NCBI GenBank assembly: GCA_963931615.1
Contig: OZ007032.1
Span: forward strand, 2,294,001-2,358,000
Direction: 5' to 3'
DNA: 64,000 nucleotides
DNA from: Coprenecus sp902388455
GTDB taxonomy: Bacteria > Bacteroidota > Bacteroidia > Bacteroidales > UBA932
Position numbers and translations under genes: made by a program. Numbering within the stretch: position 1 is the first letter of the stretch; each line of letters starts with the position of its first letter. Below the pieces are notes generated by a model. The model was not told where the DNA came from, made no database searches, and worked only from the letters and a program-made list of their open reading frames with translations. Of this stretch, positions 44,503 through 53,354 are shown piece after piece.

Positions 44503-44687
44503 GAAGCCAATGAATTATATGTTATATGAGTTGTTGGGAAATTGTTTATATCAGTCTCCGTATTTTCATTCATCAACTGTATTTTGGCTATTGAGTAAAG
44601 GAAGTCCCTCAATTCTTTAAGTGCATCATTGTCAATGCTGTAATTGTACTGCTTTAATACCGACATACACTTTTCAAGTGATAACAT
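44499..44687 (-). CDS. small hypothetical protein coupled to the recombinase
   Basis: 62 aa, polar, helical N-terminus (MLSLEKCMSVLKQYNYSI). Its stop overlaps the recombinase start by ATGA, the usual sign of translational coupling. No family recognised. The 226 bases between it and the resolvase gene hold no convincing gene. Confidence 0.5.
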   Translation of the reverse strand: MLSLEKCMSVLKQYNYSIDNDALKELRDFLYSIAKIQLMNENTETDINNFPTTHITYNSLAS

Positions 44688-44913
44688 CCATCATGGTTTA
44701 TCCACTTATTCGCCCTTTTGACTACCACGGCCAGAGAAAGGCTGCGGCTGCTTGTACGCCCAGGACGGCTTTGCCCTGTCGGTATGCACCGATTTTATAC
44801 TACTACCTTATGTCATATACTGAAAAATTTAAGCGGCTTATCGCATTGCTGTCAAATATATATTTTTAATTCCCAAAAACCAAATCCGACAACAGGCTCT
44901 TACTGTCGTGTTG

Positions 44914-45567
44914 TCAATTTTTAGTGATTGGATTGTCAAAAATTGATTTCAACTTACGAAGTGTGTTGACGGATGTACCTGTAAGCGATGCTACGTTTCT
45001 GAGACTTATACCTTTCCGCAGTAATGAGATTTCTTTTGCGTACTGCTCTCTATATGCAACCTCCGATTTGTGGTACGTGGAAGGACGCCCCATCTTAATG
45101 CCCTCAGCCCTACATTTTGCAATGTATTGATTTCTACCTGATGACATGCGCTCTTTTATGGTTAACCGTTCCATTTGTGCTATTTCCAACAATATTGTAC
45201 ATATAAGCGATGCTACCGGATTGACTTTCCCGTCAGGTGTCAACGTTTCAAGATTGTAATTTTTTATATAAAGGGAAACACCGTTGTCGTTGAGGATACT
45301 GATAATACGCAGTGCCTCCAACGTATTGCGTCCGAGACGAGAGATTTCAAGACATACGACCCTCCGTATCTGATTGGATTTTACAAAATCAATAAGTTCT
45401 TCTATTTCCGGACGTTCCTCATTTCGCTTCGCACCCGAAACTTTGTTGGCAAATTCTCTGACAACCTGCCACCCTGCCTTGGCACAATATTCCCTCAGCT
45501 CCACCAACTGTCTTTGATACTCCTGTCTTTCGGTGCTTACCCTTGCGAATATCACAACTTTATCCAT
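44914..45567 (-). CDS. small serine recombinase (resolvase/invertase family)
   Basis: 217 aa from the ATG at 45567. ARVSTERQEYQRQL (Ser11 catalytic), LEISRLGRNTLEAL and a C-terminal helix-turn-helix (GISLRNVASLTGTSVNTLRKL) define the resolvase/invertase family. It may resolve cointegrates or invert DNA within this mobile region. TCAATTTTT-AAAAATTGA inverted repeats overlap its 3' end and may act as terminator. Confidence 0.85.
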   Translation of the reverse strand: MDKVVIFARVSTERQEYQRQLVELREYCAKAGWQVVREFANKVSGAKRNEERPEIEELIDFVKSNQIRRVVCLEISRLGRNTLEALRIISILNDNGVSLYIKNYNLETLTPDGKVNPVASLICTILLEIAQMERLTIKERMSSGRNQYIAKCRAEGIKMGRPSTYHKSEVAYREQYAKEISLLRKGISLRNVASLTGTSVNTLRKLKSIFDNPITKN

Positions 45568-45583
45568 ATCCCTGAATTTTGGT

Positions 45584-45802
45584 TTATGCAAGAACATTAA
45601 TATCTATATCTCTCAGCCACGGCTGTGTACGAACATATCGGCTACTCTCCCAATTCCACCCATTGAGCATATACAGGTATCTGAGGGCCTGATACCTGCC
45701 TATCGGACGTGACGTGAAAGATGCCACCTTGCGGCCATCAACATCCCAAACACCCCACCCGGAACCACCTGCATTGACTGTATATTTCTTTGTTGTTGCC
45801 AT
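45584..45802 (-). CDS. small hypothetical protein
   Basis: 72 aa, basic, with GGSGWGVWDVDGRKVASF, a strand-rich pattern seen in small proteins of Bacteroidetes mobile elements. It is the first gene behind a strong promoter and lies 16 bases before the resolvase gene, so the two are probably cotranscribed. Function unknown. Confidence 0.6.
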   Translation of the reverse strand: MATTKKYTVNAGGSGWGVWDVDGRKVASFTSRPIGRYQALRYLYMLNGWNWESSRYVRTQPWLRDIDINVLA

Positions 45803-45825
45803 ATATTCTATCTTTAATTATATTA

Positions 45826-45857
45826 CAAAGATAATATTATTAGATTACTTATGCAAA
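45826..45857 (-). promoter_or_regulatory. promoter of the resolvase unit
   Basis: On the - strand TTTG and TATCTTTG (complement of 45826-45833) are separated by 20 bases, about 24 bases before the 45802 start. It is back to back with the regulator's promoter. Confidence 0.65.
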
Positions 45858-45900
45858 TTTTTGTAATACTATTTTATCTATTTTTTGAATAAAATTGAAA

Positions 45901-45908
45901 TATATTTG
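45901..45908 (+). promoter_or_regulatory. -7 box for the XRE regulator
   Basis: TATATTTG lies 20 bases before the ATG at 45928. The close divergent spacing to the resolvase promoter suggests the regulator controls both. Confidence 0.5.
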
Positions 45909-45927
45909 TATTCTTAATTTACAGTAT

Positions 45928-46230
45928 ATGGAAATACTAGAGAATACCTATTTTGAGAAACATGCCGAAGAGTTCCTAAGAGATGCCGGACTGACTAAAG
46001 CCAAATTCGCTGACGCAATGGGAGTTGCAAGACAGAATGTCCTAAAATTATTCGAAACGAAAAATGTTATCACTCTCTCAAAGGCCGCTTCTGCCCTTGG
46101 TGTTTCACTTGACACATTGATTTATGGCCATAAATCTGAGCACGCCATAGATGGATTTGTTGAGGTAGATGGCATTATTTACAGAATCCGCAACAGGGAG
46201 GACATAGAGAAGCTGCTGAGCGTGTTCTGA
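45928..46230 (+). CDS. XRE-family helix-turn-helix regulator
   Basis: 100 aa from the ATG at 45928. KAKFADAMGVARQNVLKLF and ITLSKAASALGVSLDTLIYG are the two halves of an XRE DNA-binding domain. The C-terminal FVEVDGIIYRIRNREDIEKLL is a short beta-alpha tail. It is divergent from the small gene and resolvase and probably represses one or both. Confidence 0.8.
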   Translation: MEILENTYFEKHAEEFLRDAGLTKAKFADAMGVARQNVLKLFETKNVITLSKAASALGVSLDTLIYGHKSEHAIDGFVEVDGIIYRIRNREDIEKLLSVF

Positions 46231-46275
46231 ATCGAACATTTTTATTAACTTGCAAATCAATACCTCTAATGAGTG

Positions 46276-46305
46276 TTGTCCGTACTGAGAAAATGCTTAC
46301 CTTTG
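46276..46305 (+). promoter_or_regulatory. near-consensus promoter of the lipoprotein cargo operon
   Basis: TTG (46276-46278), exactly 19 bases, then TACCTTTG (46298-46305). The start near 46312 gives an unusually long untranslated leader of about 290 bases. Confidence 0.65.
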
Positions 46306-46311
46306 CGGTGC

Positions 46312-46560
46312 CAAGCAATTGGCATTATACATAATGGAAGTGTTTTCGTACTGTTCTAAGTAGAAAATGTGGCAATTTTCAAAATGCAAGGACAGCGGGC
46401 AACACTCATTCTTGATATGATTATGTGGCAAGAGGGAATGTCATACCTTCCCAGTACCTCATATCTGTCGAGTGTGAGGTATTGGGTCGTTTATTTGCAT
46501 TTAGGTTAGCCACAACCTTCTACTTAATAGACGGAATCAGGCCTCACACTTTCTTTTTAT
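46312..46560 (+). promoter_or_regulatory. structured leader with possible attenuator
   Basis: The leader contains TGCCAA-TTGGCA near its start. A segment AGTGTGAGG (46471-46479) can pair either with ACCTCATA (46456-46463, through TGTGAGGT at 46473-46480) or with CCTCACACT (46542-46550), the latter followed by TTCTTTTT. The two pairings exclude each other, as in attenuators. ATGTGGCAA is repeated. No known riboswitch class recognised. Confidence 0.45.
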
Positions 46561-46600
46561 GAAGTTTCATCCGTGAGGCGGGATGAACAGAAATACAGCT

Positions 46601-47044
46601 ATGAAAAGATTTTTACTGGCGGCGGTACTTGCCCTGATGGCAGTATCATGCGACAAGAATGAAGGACAAGACGGGGGAAACGGCTCCGGGACAATTGAGA
46701 CATCCTACTGGCACGGGACAACCCCGATGGGAGATTTCTATCTCGGGATAGAGGAGTTGACTGACGGAATTAGGGACAGTTTCCCGCTGGAAATCAACAA
46801 AGAACACACAAATCTGATAAAGGTAGAGGTGGGACGCACCAACGGCATGGGTACGGGCTATAGGAACGGGAACACCATCCGTGTGTCATACCTGATGGTC
46901 TATGCGGACAACCCTCCGGTGCCAACGGCCTTCACAATGGGTAACGGGGTATTGACCTGCACCTATGCGGACGAGGAACTTATCCTTACGGAAATATCAG
47001 GGGATGAGTTCTACGATTCTGTACTGTCTTTCACAAGAGAATAA
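46601..47044 (+). CDS. hypothetical lipoprotein
   Basis: 147 aa from the ATG at 46601, which gives a normal lipoprotein signal (MKRFLLAAVLALMAVSC); an ATG at 46583 is in frame. The mature protein begins with a short acidic, glycine-rich linker and is beta-rich. No family recognised. First of three adjacent lipoprotein genes. Confidence 0.65.
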   Translation: MKRFLLAAVLALMAVSCDKNEGQDGGNGSGTIETSYWHGTTPMGDFYLGIEELTDGIRDSFPLEINKEHTNLIKVEVGRTNGMGTGYRNGNTIRVSYLMVYADNPPVPTAFTMGNGVLTCTYADEELILTEISGDEFYDSVLSFTRE

Positions 47045-47066
47045 ACAACCTTAAACACACATTAAT

Positions 47067-48050
47067 ATGAGAAGAATTTTATTACTTGCATTGCCCTTAG
47101 CGGCAATCGCAGCACTGTCATCGTGCGAGAAGAATCCCGGAGGACTCTCCGGGGATGACGTAATCACATTCCAAGACCCTAATCTTCTAAAAGCATTACT
47201 GGAAATTGAAGAAGTAGAACTGATTAAACCCGGTACATTTCAAATTGACGAAGATGGCTATTTTTACTTCGATACAGAGATATATACAATGGATGTAGAC
47301 CAAAACCGGGATGGACAGATTACTGTCAATGAAGCACAGTCTGTTCAAGGGCTGATGATTGACACTTATGACTTTGCTCCCGATGAGGTACTTCTTATGA
47401 GTGAAATCGAATACTTCACGAACATTGAAACTCTCGGATTATATTTCGGCAGAATGAGCTCACTGGATTTAAGCAACAATACTGCACTGACCTACGCTGA
47501 AATCGGAGGCGAACTCGAATCTATCAATCTCAGCAAAAATACTGAATTAATTTATTTGTGTCTTGAAACGCCCAATATAACCTCATTTGATTTAAGCAAC
47601 AACTCCGAATTACGGGTATTGGATTGTGGCTACCTTGACCAGACCTCAATTGATGTCAGCAACAACACAAAATTAAGTTCATTAGCTTGCAATCATAACA
47701 AACTAACCTCCTTGGATGTCAGCAACAACACGGAACTCGTTGACTTGGGTTGCGAACACAACGAACTCACATCTTTGGATATAAGCAACAATAAGAAGCT
47801 TACTAATTTGGCTTGCGACTACAACCAACTCACATCATTAGACATCAGCAATAATACGGAACTTGTTGAGTTGTCTTGCGAATACAACGAACTCACATCA
47901 CTCGATGTCAGCAATAATAAAAAACTAACGCAATTGTATTGCCCCAACAATCCTCTGAGAAGCATTACCATCTCAGCCAGCCAGCGCAACGCTGAATGGA
48001 TGGCGGATGTCATGGAGGAGTATCCTGATATTGAAGTCATAGTGAAATAA
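47067..48050 (+). CDS. leucine-rich-repeat lipoprotein
   Basis: 327 aa. Lipoprotein signal (ALSSC, cysteine near residue 20), an EF-hand-like loop DVDQNRDGQITVNEAQ (about residues 76-91), then about eight 21-residue repeats of the form LTSLDVSNNTELVDLGCEHNE spanning roughly residues 120-290. This repeat type forms a curved cell-surface solenoid, as in internalin-J-like proteins. Probably surface-exposed and binding; the partner is unknown. Near-identical adjacent repeats make copy-number change likely. Confidence 0.85.
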   Translation: MRRILLLALPLAAIAALSSCEKNPGGLSGDDVITFQDPNLLKALLEIEEVELIKPGTFQIDEDGYFYFDTEIYTMDVDQNRDGQITVNEAQSVQGLMIDTYDFAPDEVLLMSEIEYFTNIETLGLYFGRMSSLDLSNNTALTYAEIGGELESINLSKNTELIYLCLETPNITSFDLSNNSELRVLDCGYLDQTSIDVSNNTKLSSLACNHNKLTSLDVSNNTELVDLGCEHNELTSLDISNNKKLTNLACDYNQLTSLDISNNTELVELSCEYNELTSLDVSNNKKLTQLYCPNNPLRSITISASQRNAEWMADVMEEYPDIEVIVK

Positions 48051-48052
48051 AT

Positions 48053-48796
48053 ATGAAAAGGTTACTGCTGTTTGCAATGTTCACGGCACTGTATTGTACA
48101 GCGTCCTGCACAAAGCCGGACAACCGAGACAATGGAGAGGATACTGTTGCTAATGAGCAGTTTGTCGGCACATGGGCAGTCCTCAACGAGGATGGCAGGG
48201 CTACTGCCATAGACATCATCGGGGAGGACATGACCCTCAGGGTATACAATGCCATAGATGAAAACGGGTATGACTTCTCGAACGGAATCCTGAGTGCCGA
48301 TTTGGAGGACTTCCTGCATGACACCTATGTCTATGATGTTGCCGGGGACGGTACTGTATCGTTAGGTGGCATTGGCATGGATATGCGGCTGTCGCTGAGT
48401 GCCGAAGACGTTCTGACCATCAAATCCGGTGATACGGAGGCCACAGCCCGAAGGGTCACAGAGTTTGCTGGCAAGCCGGAGCCGACAATCATCGGGACAT
48501 GGGATGTCGTAAGATACTATCTTGATTGGGGAGACGGGACCATTGATGAATTTTTTGATGTGGAAGGCATGTACAATGTTTTCACTGAGACCGAAATACA
48601 CTCGTATGTCCCGTTCGAGGAAGCACCGGAAGTATATACTTATACACTTGAAGGAGACATAATCTCATTCTATTATGAAGGGGACTTGAATCAATGGCAG
48701 GTTCAGAATCTTACAGATAGTACCATGACACTATTCACCAGCTATGGTGGAGACAACACAAGTGGCTGGTACTACGATATGAAAAAGAGACAATAA
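48053..48796 (+). CDS. lipocalin-like lipoprotein
   Basis: 247 aa with a lipoprotein signal (CTASC, near residue 19). Two similar halves each begin with a GTW motif (FVGTWAVLNEDG and IIGTWDVVRYY), the pattern of lipocalin-like domains of Bacteroidales lipoproteins. It starts two bases after the LRR gene, and the operon ends at the terminator at 48817. Role unknown. Confidence 0.65.
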   Translation: MKRLLLFAMFTALYCTASCTKPDNRDNGEDTVANEQFVGTWAVLNEDGRATAIDIIGEDMTLRVYNAIDENGYDFSNGILSADLEDFLHDTYVYDVAGDGTVSLGGIGMDMRLSLSAEDVLTIKSGDTEATARRVTEFAGKPEPTIIGTWDVVRYYLDWGDGTIDEFFDVEGMYNVFTETEIHSYVPFEEAPEVYTYTLEGDIISFYYEGDLNQWQVQNLTDSTMTLFTSYGGDNTSGWYYDMKKRQ

Positions 48797-48816
48797 TCAA
48801 TTTAATACAAAATGAT

Positions 48817-48854
48817 AAGGTGATACATCTGACATGGGGTGTATCACCTTTTTT
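48817..48854 (+). terminator. terminator of the lipoprotein operon
   Basis: AAGGTGATACA (48817-48827) pairs perfectly with TGTATCACCTT (48840-48850) and is followed by T to 48854. Confidence 0.9.
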
Positions 48855-48892
48855 CAATGTTAAATTGACACATTCTGGCTTTTGATACATTA

Positions 48893-49864
48893 TTATACGA
48901 ACAATAGCGGAAATATGATTGTCGTTTCGAGCAGCAGCCCGAGCAGTGTCTTCTTTAAATCACGACCTTTCTCATTCAGCCTTGACAGTAGCTCTCTGTA
49001 CTGACCGATTGTCCTTAGTTGATGTGAGCCCGATACGTATTTCCGGATTTCAGCCTCTACTTTGGGCATATCCATGTCACAGTCTCGGAGAAAGGCAAGT
49101 TTTTTCCGGTCAGACCAAGACAGTAATGTGGAATCAGCCCCATTGTCCTCAACTATAATCCCATTGACAAAATCATATATCGGGCTTGCTGCCGAACTAA
49201 ATATCTCATGTATTGACGTATCGCTAATTTTAAGAACCTTTCTTATAGCAATCATGCTGTTGAGGTTATACTCAAACCGTATTTTCCCATTGAAATGTGC
49301 AAGCATACGGGCCGGGTCTGTAATAGATGCCATAAATTCCTGATTATCCGCCCGCTGCATCTCTTTCTCTTTATCATAGACTGTCAATCTTCTCTTATAA
49401 GCTCTGGTCTTGACGTTCTTTTCTATGATTAGGTTGCCGCTGACATTTCGTGCAAGATACTTCCGATGATTGACGATATGAGTACGGAGCCATTCCGACA
49501 GATTTGCAGCATCAACATACTGAACATCTTTTGTGATGTCTATTACACAGACCCTTCCATATTCCAAAATCATATCCACATTTAACTGACAAAGTCCTAT
49601 ATTATTGATATGCTCAAAACATTCACGGATGTTGTCAGTATTGATAAGTTCAGGATAACGGTCTCCTAGGATTTTGCCTGTAAATTCGATTACTGACTCT
49701 TGCTCCTCATAATCTATTTCAAGATAAAGCATATATGGCTTTGTCTGAGTATATGATGTTGAAATGGTCACTCCGTTCTTGATTTTACTTTCAAATGCCT
49801 CCTGTCTGATGACAGTGACACACTCCAAAGGAGCTATTATCTTCATTTTGTCAAGTGTTATCAC
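48893..49864 (-). CDS. putative replication protein (gene II/RstA-like)
   Basis: 323 aa, basic. YDKEKEMQR and KIRFEYNLNS resemble the catalytic-region motifs of phage/plasmid replication initiators of the gene II/RstA class, which nick DNA for rolling-circle replication. Assignment is tentative since I cannot point to the tyrosine with certainty. A C-terminal hydrophobic stretch (LLLETTIIFPLLF) is odd for such a protein. TTATCACACTGC repeats at 49858 and 49888 flank its start and could be binding sites. Confidence 0.45.
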   Translation of the reverse strand: MITLDKMKIIAPLECVTVIRQEAFESKIKNGVTISTSYTQTKPYMLYLEIDYEEQESVIEFTGKILGDRYPELINTDNIRECFEHINNIGLCQLNVDMILEYGRVCVIDITKDVQYVDAANLSEWLRTHIVNHRKYLARNVSGNLIIEKNVKTRAYKRRLTVYDKEKEMQRADNQEFMASITDPARMLAHFNGKIRFEYNLNSMIAIRKVLKISDTSIHEIFSSAASPIYDFVNGIIVEDNGADSTLLSWSDRKKLAFLRDCDMDMPKVEAEIRKYVSGSHQLRTIGQYRELLSRLNEKGRDLKKTLLGLLLETTIIFPLLFV

Positions 49865-49917
49865 ACTGCTTTCTCTTTCTCATCTTATTATCACACTGCG
49901 CACAAAAAGGCGAAAAC

Positions 49918-50097
49918 TTAACCTTGATAAGTGGTGCTGCCGCTTACGGGCCTATGCGGGACATTTGACCAATAGTCCTTCATCGCTTGACTAATGTGTT
50001 GCCGATGAATTTGAGATTTCGGTCTGTTACGGTTGGCTGCTGCTATCTTCTCCTTTGTATCATCAGATAGCTCTCTGTACTGTCTCTTGTATGTCAT
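49918..50097 (-). CDS. small NUMOD3-like basic protein
   Basis: 59 aa, ATG at 50097, TAA at 49918. The segment ELSDDTKEKIAAANRNRP followed by HRQHISQAMKDYW resembles the NUMOD3 DNA-binding motif that accompanies homing-type nucleases. Highly basic. It lies 53 bases upstream of the Rep-like gene on the same strand, suggesting a shared role in DNA binding of the mobile region. Confidence 0.5.
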   Translation of the reverse strand: MTYKRQYRELSDDTKEKIAAANRNRPKSQIHRQHISQAMKDYWSNVPHRPVSGSTTYQG

Positions 50098-50501
50098 ATT
50101 TAATATCAGGCTCTTGTTTGCCTGTCCTTGTAACTATATTTAGTAGATTAAGTTAAAAAGTCAAGAGTAGTAACAAGAATTTTAATCACGAAACACGGAG
50201 AGAATTATCACGCAGGACTGTTCGGCCCTACTGAACCAACTTGATGCAAATAATAAAATAAGGCGGATAACAGTCCTTTCTCATGTATATCCTCTTGGGT
50301 GTGAGAGTGGAAGGACAGCAGTACAGACGAAGAGAGCAATATAAATCATCGTGTAAATTATTAAAAACAATCATAGAATACGCTCATATATTCTCAGAAT
50401 AATCCGGCCTATTCGGGTCAGGTATATAATACCTCAACGCCCAAATCCGTTCTAAATCAATAAGAAATTGGTTCGAGAACAGTTCGGTTACGGGTACTTG
50501 C

Positions 50502-50542
50502 AAAAGAGATAATCATTTGAGAATCAAATGATTATCTCTTTT
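50502..50542. terminator. perfect 19-bp hairpin
   Basis: AAAAGAGATAATCATTTGA (50502-50520) pairs without mismatch with 50524-50542 across a GAA loop and is followed by TTTTACTTTTC. It could be a bidirectional terminator or a recombination/border palindrome. Confidence 0.6.
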
Positions 50543-50657
50543 ACTTTTCTCCAAATGTTCCCAAATTGTTCCCAGAGACCTCCTGGTATTGAATTGCATG
50601 AAGGGAACAAATTCACAATTCCTTCAATATATCAAATTTATATCTAAGAATATTTCA

Positions 50658-50665
50658 TACCTTTG
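50658..50665 (+). promoter_or_regulatory. -7 promoter box of the four-gene defence-type operon
   Basis: TACCTTTG, 17 bases before the ATG at 50683. No clear -33. Confidence 0.5.
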
Positions 50666-50682
50666 TTGTTAGAATACTAAAA

Positions 50683-51999
50683 ATGTCAAATTATCTAAAT
50701 AAATATAAATCAACTTGGCCAACACCCAAATTATATGGTGTTGGACATTTCACTGAATTCAACTTATACAGAGAAGCTCTTTCTATTGCAATAAGTAAAG
50801 GATATATTAGTAAAGATATCCTCATTCGAGAAATACCTCAACGCATTAAAGGTCTTATCGTTGTTGACAGCATTAGTAGGACTTCTTATCAAGACTTAAT
50901 AAGAGAACTACTTCATTATCAATTTATAGAAAAAACACATAAACAAAACGACAACACAGATAGATACTCGATCACTCCCTCTGGTCTAGAGTACATAAAA
51001 CTATGCGATACAAATCAAGAAAAAGCTTCTGACTTTTTACTTAAAGTAATGCAAGAAGTTTTTGTTACTCCAGCATGGTTTGTTGCTAGACTTTGGGAGC
51101 TAAACCCTAAAGGCCAAGGACAAATTGTCATCCCTTTGCCGATAAAAGAATGGCATCCTAAAGCATGTAAATGGAACGATAATTTATGGACAGATGAATT
51201 AAACGACGTTAGCATTACCACCGCTAAGCTAATTCAACAGCGTATACAAGGGGCTTTCCCTTTTGAAATAGAGCAATGGTGCAATGAATTAAAAAATGAA
51301 TATATACGTCTTGGGAAACAACATCCTAAAACTAATAACACAGAAATAGACGAATCAGATGTCCACTATTCTCAACGCAATAGACTATCCCTTGCAATGA
51401 AGACCATTGCTGTAAGGAAATTTTTTTCAAGGACAAACCCGCAAACAAATCGCATGGATTTCCCAAATAAACGTAGTGATATGACCCATAGGTCGTTTAT
51501 GGTTTGGTGTCCTAGATTAGAATCTTTCAACATGATTTTCTATACCGATAACAATCCTGAAATTCCCGGAAGACTACTTTTCCCTATTTCTTCATTTAGA
51601 GAGCAAGCTGACACCTCCCGCTTTACAAAAAAAGAATTTGTCAAAGATGCTAACAACCACCATCTTTGGCTCCATACCCCTAAGTGGGAAAACATAAAAC
51701 AAGAATTCATTGAAACCCTCATAGAAGTATATGAGACATATTATGACAAACAAACTATAATATATATTTCTCTTCAGGACATTAGAGATGAAGTATGTAG
51801 ACTTCTGCGAATTAGTCCAACTTTATTTGAAACATTCTTACAAAAAACGTACGAACTTTCAATACGTAGAGAAATAAGACACACTATCTCTTTAGAGACA
51901 GATTTACGATTAGACATGAAACTCCAAATCAACAGACGCGGAGTCTTTCTTAATGGCATAATGTATTCATTAATAGCAATTAAACCTTCTGAATTATGA
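50683..51999 (+). CDS. unknown protein with winged-helix N-terminus (candidate defence operon, gene A)
   Basis: 438 aa, very A+T-rich coding. Residues about 60-110 (SYQDLIRELLHYQFIEKTH followed by YSITPSGLEYIKL) look like a winged helix. The C-terminal half has ISLQDIRDEVCRLLRISPTLFETFLQ, a second possible DNA-binding region. No nuclease motif seen. Its stop overlaps the ATPase start by ATGA, so the two proteins are probably made in fixed ratio and may form a complex, with this one recognising DNA or RNA. Confidence 0.65.
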   Translation: MSNYLNKYKSTWPTPKLYGVGHFTEFNLYREALSIAISKGYISKDILIREIPQRIKGLIVVDSISRTSYQDLIRELLHYQFIEKTHKQNDNTDRYSITPSGLEYIKLCDTNQEKASDFLLKVMQEVFVTPAWFVARLWELNPKGQGQIVIPLPIKEWHPKACKWNDNLWTDELNDVSITTAKLIQQRIQGAFPFEIEQWCNELKNEYIRLGKQHPKTNNTEIDESDVHYSQRNRLSLAMKTIAVRKFFSRTNPQTNRMDFPNKRSDMTHRSFMVWCPRLESFNMIFYTDNNPEIPGRLLFPISSFREQADTSRFTKKEFVKDANNHHLWLHTPKWENIKQEFIETLIEVYETYYDKQTIIYISLQDIRDEVCRLLRISPTLFETFLQKTYELSIRREIRHTISLETDLRLDMKLQINRRGVFLNGIMYSLIAIKPSEL

Positions 52000-53354
52000 C
52001 AAATAAACTTATACGCAAACCTAAAAACACAGAGCAACAAGAAAATAAATATGCCCGTTTAGGATTCATCCAAAACCCTTTTCCAAATGAACCTGCAGTA
52101 AAACCATATAGCTCAGACCCACGAGTAAATGGCAGTCTATTTCTAACCAGTTTAAGAACAGAAGAAATACAAAGTTTTAAAGACAACATTGTCAACTCTC
52201 CAAACAAGATAGGCCTAATGATGGATTACGCAGCATATAAAGGAAGAGGTATCGGAAAAACAGCCTTTCTTAATTATATGAAAAAAACTATAAATGCAGA
52301 TTTGGGTGATGAAATATCTATGGGGAATAGCGTACTCTACGCAGTTTATGTTGCACCGTCTGCAGATAAAAGTAATCGAACTCTTGAGCAAATATCCCAT
52401 ACTATTTTTTCTGCAATGCAAAAAGAGGGACTATTTTTAACTATTTTTTGCAGGCTGAGAGCCTTAAGTGGTTTTCTTGACAATGTTATTGATGACTCTA
52501 TTGATGAATCAAATTATGAGAACACTATTGCTAACGATGAATGGATACAAAATAAAGGTGCTGATTTAAATGCAATAAATACTTTTGTACAAGGTAAATT
52601 GGCAGAAGCAGGTTTAACAGAAAATGACAACGAACTATTCGGATGTAACTATCGACACTTTTGCGACTTGCTAAATGCTAATGATTCTGATTTTTTCTGG
52701 AAGAAAAATGGCTTATATTATTTATTCAATACTATAGAGCGCTTATTAAAAGCCGCACTTTTTACTAATTGTATAATTCTGTTAGATGAGGCTGAAAAAA
52801 TGATCCAATATCAGAATTTCAACGAACGAAGAGCTTTTTGTGATAATTTACGCACATACTTTATCGATGGGAATAATGCAAATGCAATTGACGGTTTTTT
52901 CAAAATCGTTCTTACAATACACCCTAATAGTCAAGAACTTCTAATGCCACATTGGGCTGCAGCGGGATTAGATAGGTTTTGTAGTCTGGGAGGAAATACA
53001 TCAGACCAAAATACAATATTCTTTAAGCCTATTACTAACGACAAAGATATTATAAACTCTTTAACTGAGCTATATTTAAATAATTCGCGCATAGATCAAA
53101 ATGACAACTCTATTAACCCATTCACTCAAGAAGCGATTGACTACGCCATGGAAAAATCTGGCAGAATCCCTGGAAAATTTTTAAAATTATTATACATCGT
53201 AATAGAAAAAGCGATTAAAAATAATTGGATGAAAATTGATAGAGAACAAATTGACATGACATGGAAGGATGATGATGAACAAGCTAATCTCTTTACCGAA
53301 TCATCTATACCAAACAAGGAACTTTCTCAAACTAAAATTAATTTAATGGAATAA
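51996..53354 (+). CDS. P-loop ATPase (candidate defence operon, gene B)
   Basis: 452 aa. P-loop GRGIGKTAF near residue 85 and Walker B IILLDEAEKM near residue 260, followed by NLRTYFIDG and LTIHPNS (sensor-like), fit an AAA/ORC- or BrxD-like ATPase. The N-terminus NPFPNEPA resembles ATPases of defence islands. No attached effector domain. It is tightly packed with genes A and C. Function as motor or sensor of a defence system is inference. Confidence 0.7.
   Translation: MTNKLIRKPKNTEQQENKYARLGFIQNPFPNEPAVKPYSSDPRVNGSLFLTSLRTEEIQSFKDNIVNSPNKIGLMMDYAAYKGRGIGKTAFLNYMKKTINADLGDEISMGNSVLYAVYVAPSADKSNRTLEQISHTIFSAMQKEGLFLTIFCRLRALSGFLDNVIDDSIDESNYENTIANDEWIQNKGADLNAINTFVQGKLAEAGLTENDNELFGCNYRHFCDLLNANDSDFFWKKNGLYYLFNTIERLLKAALFTNCIILLDEAEKMIQYQNFNERRAFCDNLRTYFIDGNNANAIDGFFKIVLTIHPNSQELLMPHWAAAGLDRFCSLGGNTSDQNTIFFKPITNDKDIINSLTELYLNNSRIDQNDNSINPFTQEAIDYAMEKSGRIPGKFLKLLYIVIEKAIKNNWMKIDREQIDMTWKDDDEQANLFTESSIPNKELSQTKINLME

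Larger units (their letters stand above)
50098..50682. other. gene-free junction between mobile region and defence island
   Basis: 585 bases without a convincing gene. It holds GGTAT-ATACC (50430-50442), the long hairpin at 50502-50542, and the promoter of the defence operon near 50658. This is the probable right border of the tRNA-adjacent insertion. I see no copy of the tRNA 3' end longer than seven bases. Confidence 0.5.

Noticed and set aside
47460..47950. Regular repeats as a CRISPR array
   Set aside because: The repeats are in frame and encode a 21-residue leucine-rich repeat.
50474..50500. GGTTCGA...ACGGGTAC resembling the 3' end of tRNA-Leu (possible attR)
   Set aside because: Only two blocks of seven bases match the tRNA and their spacing differs, which is within chance expectation.
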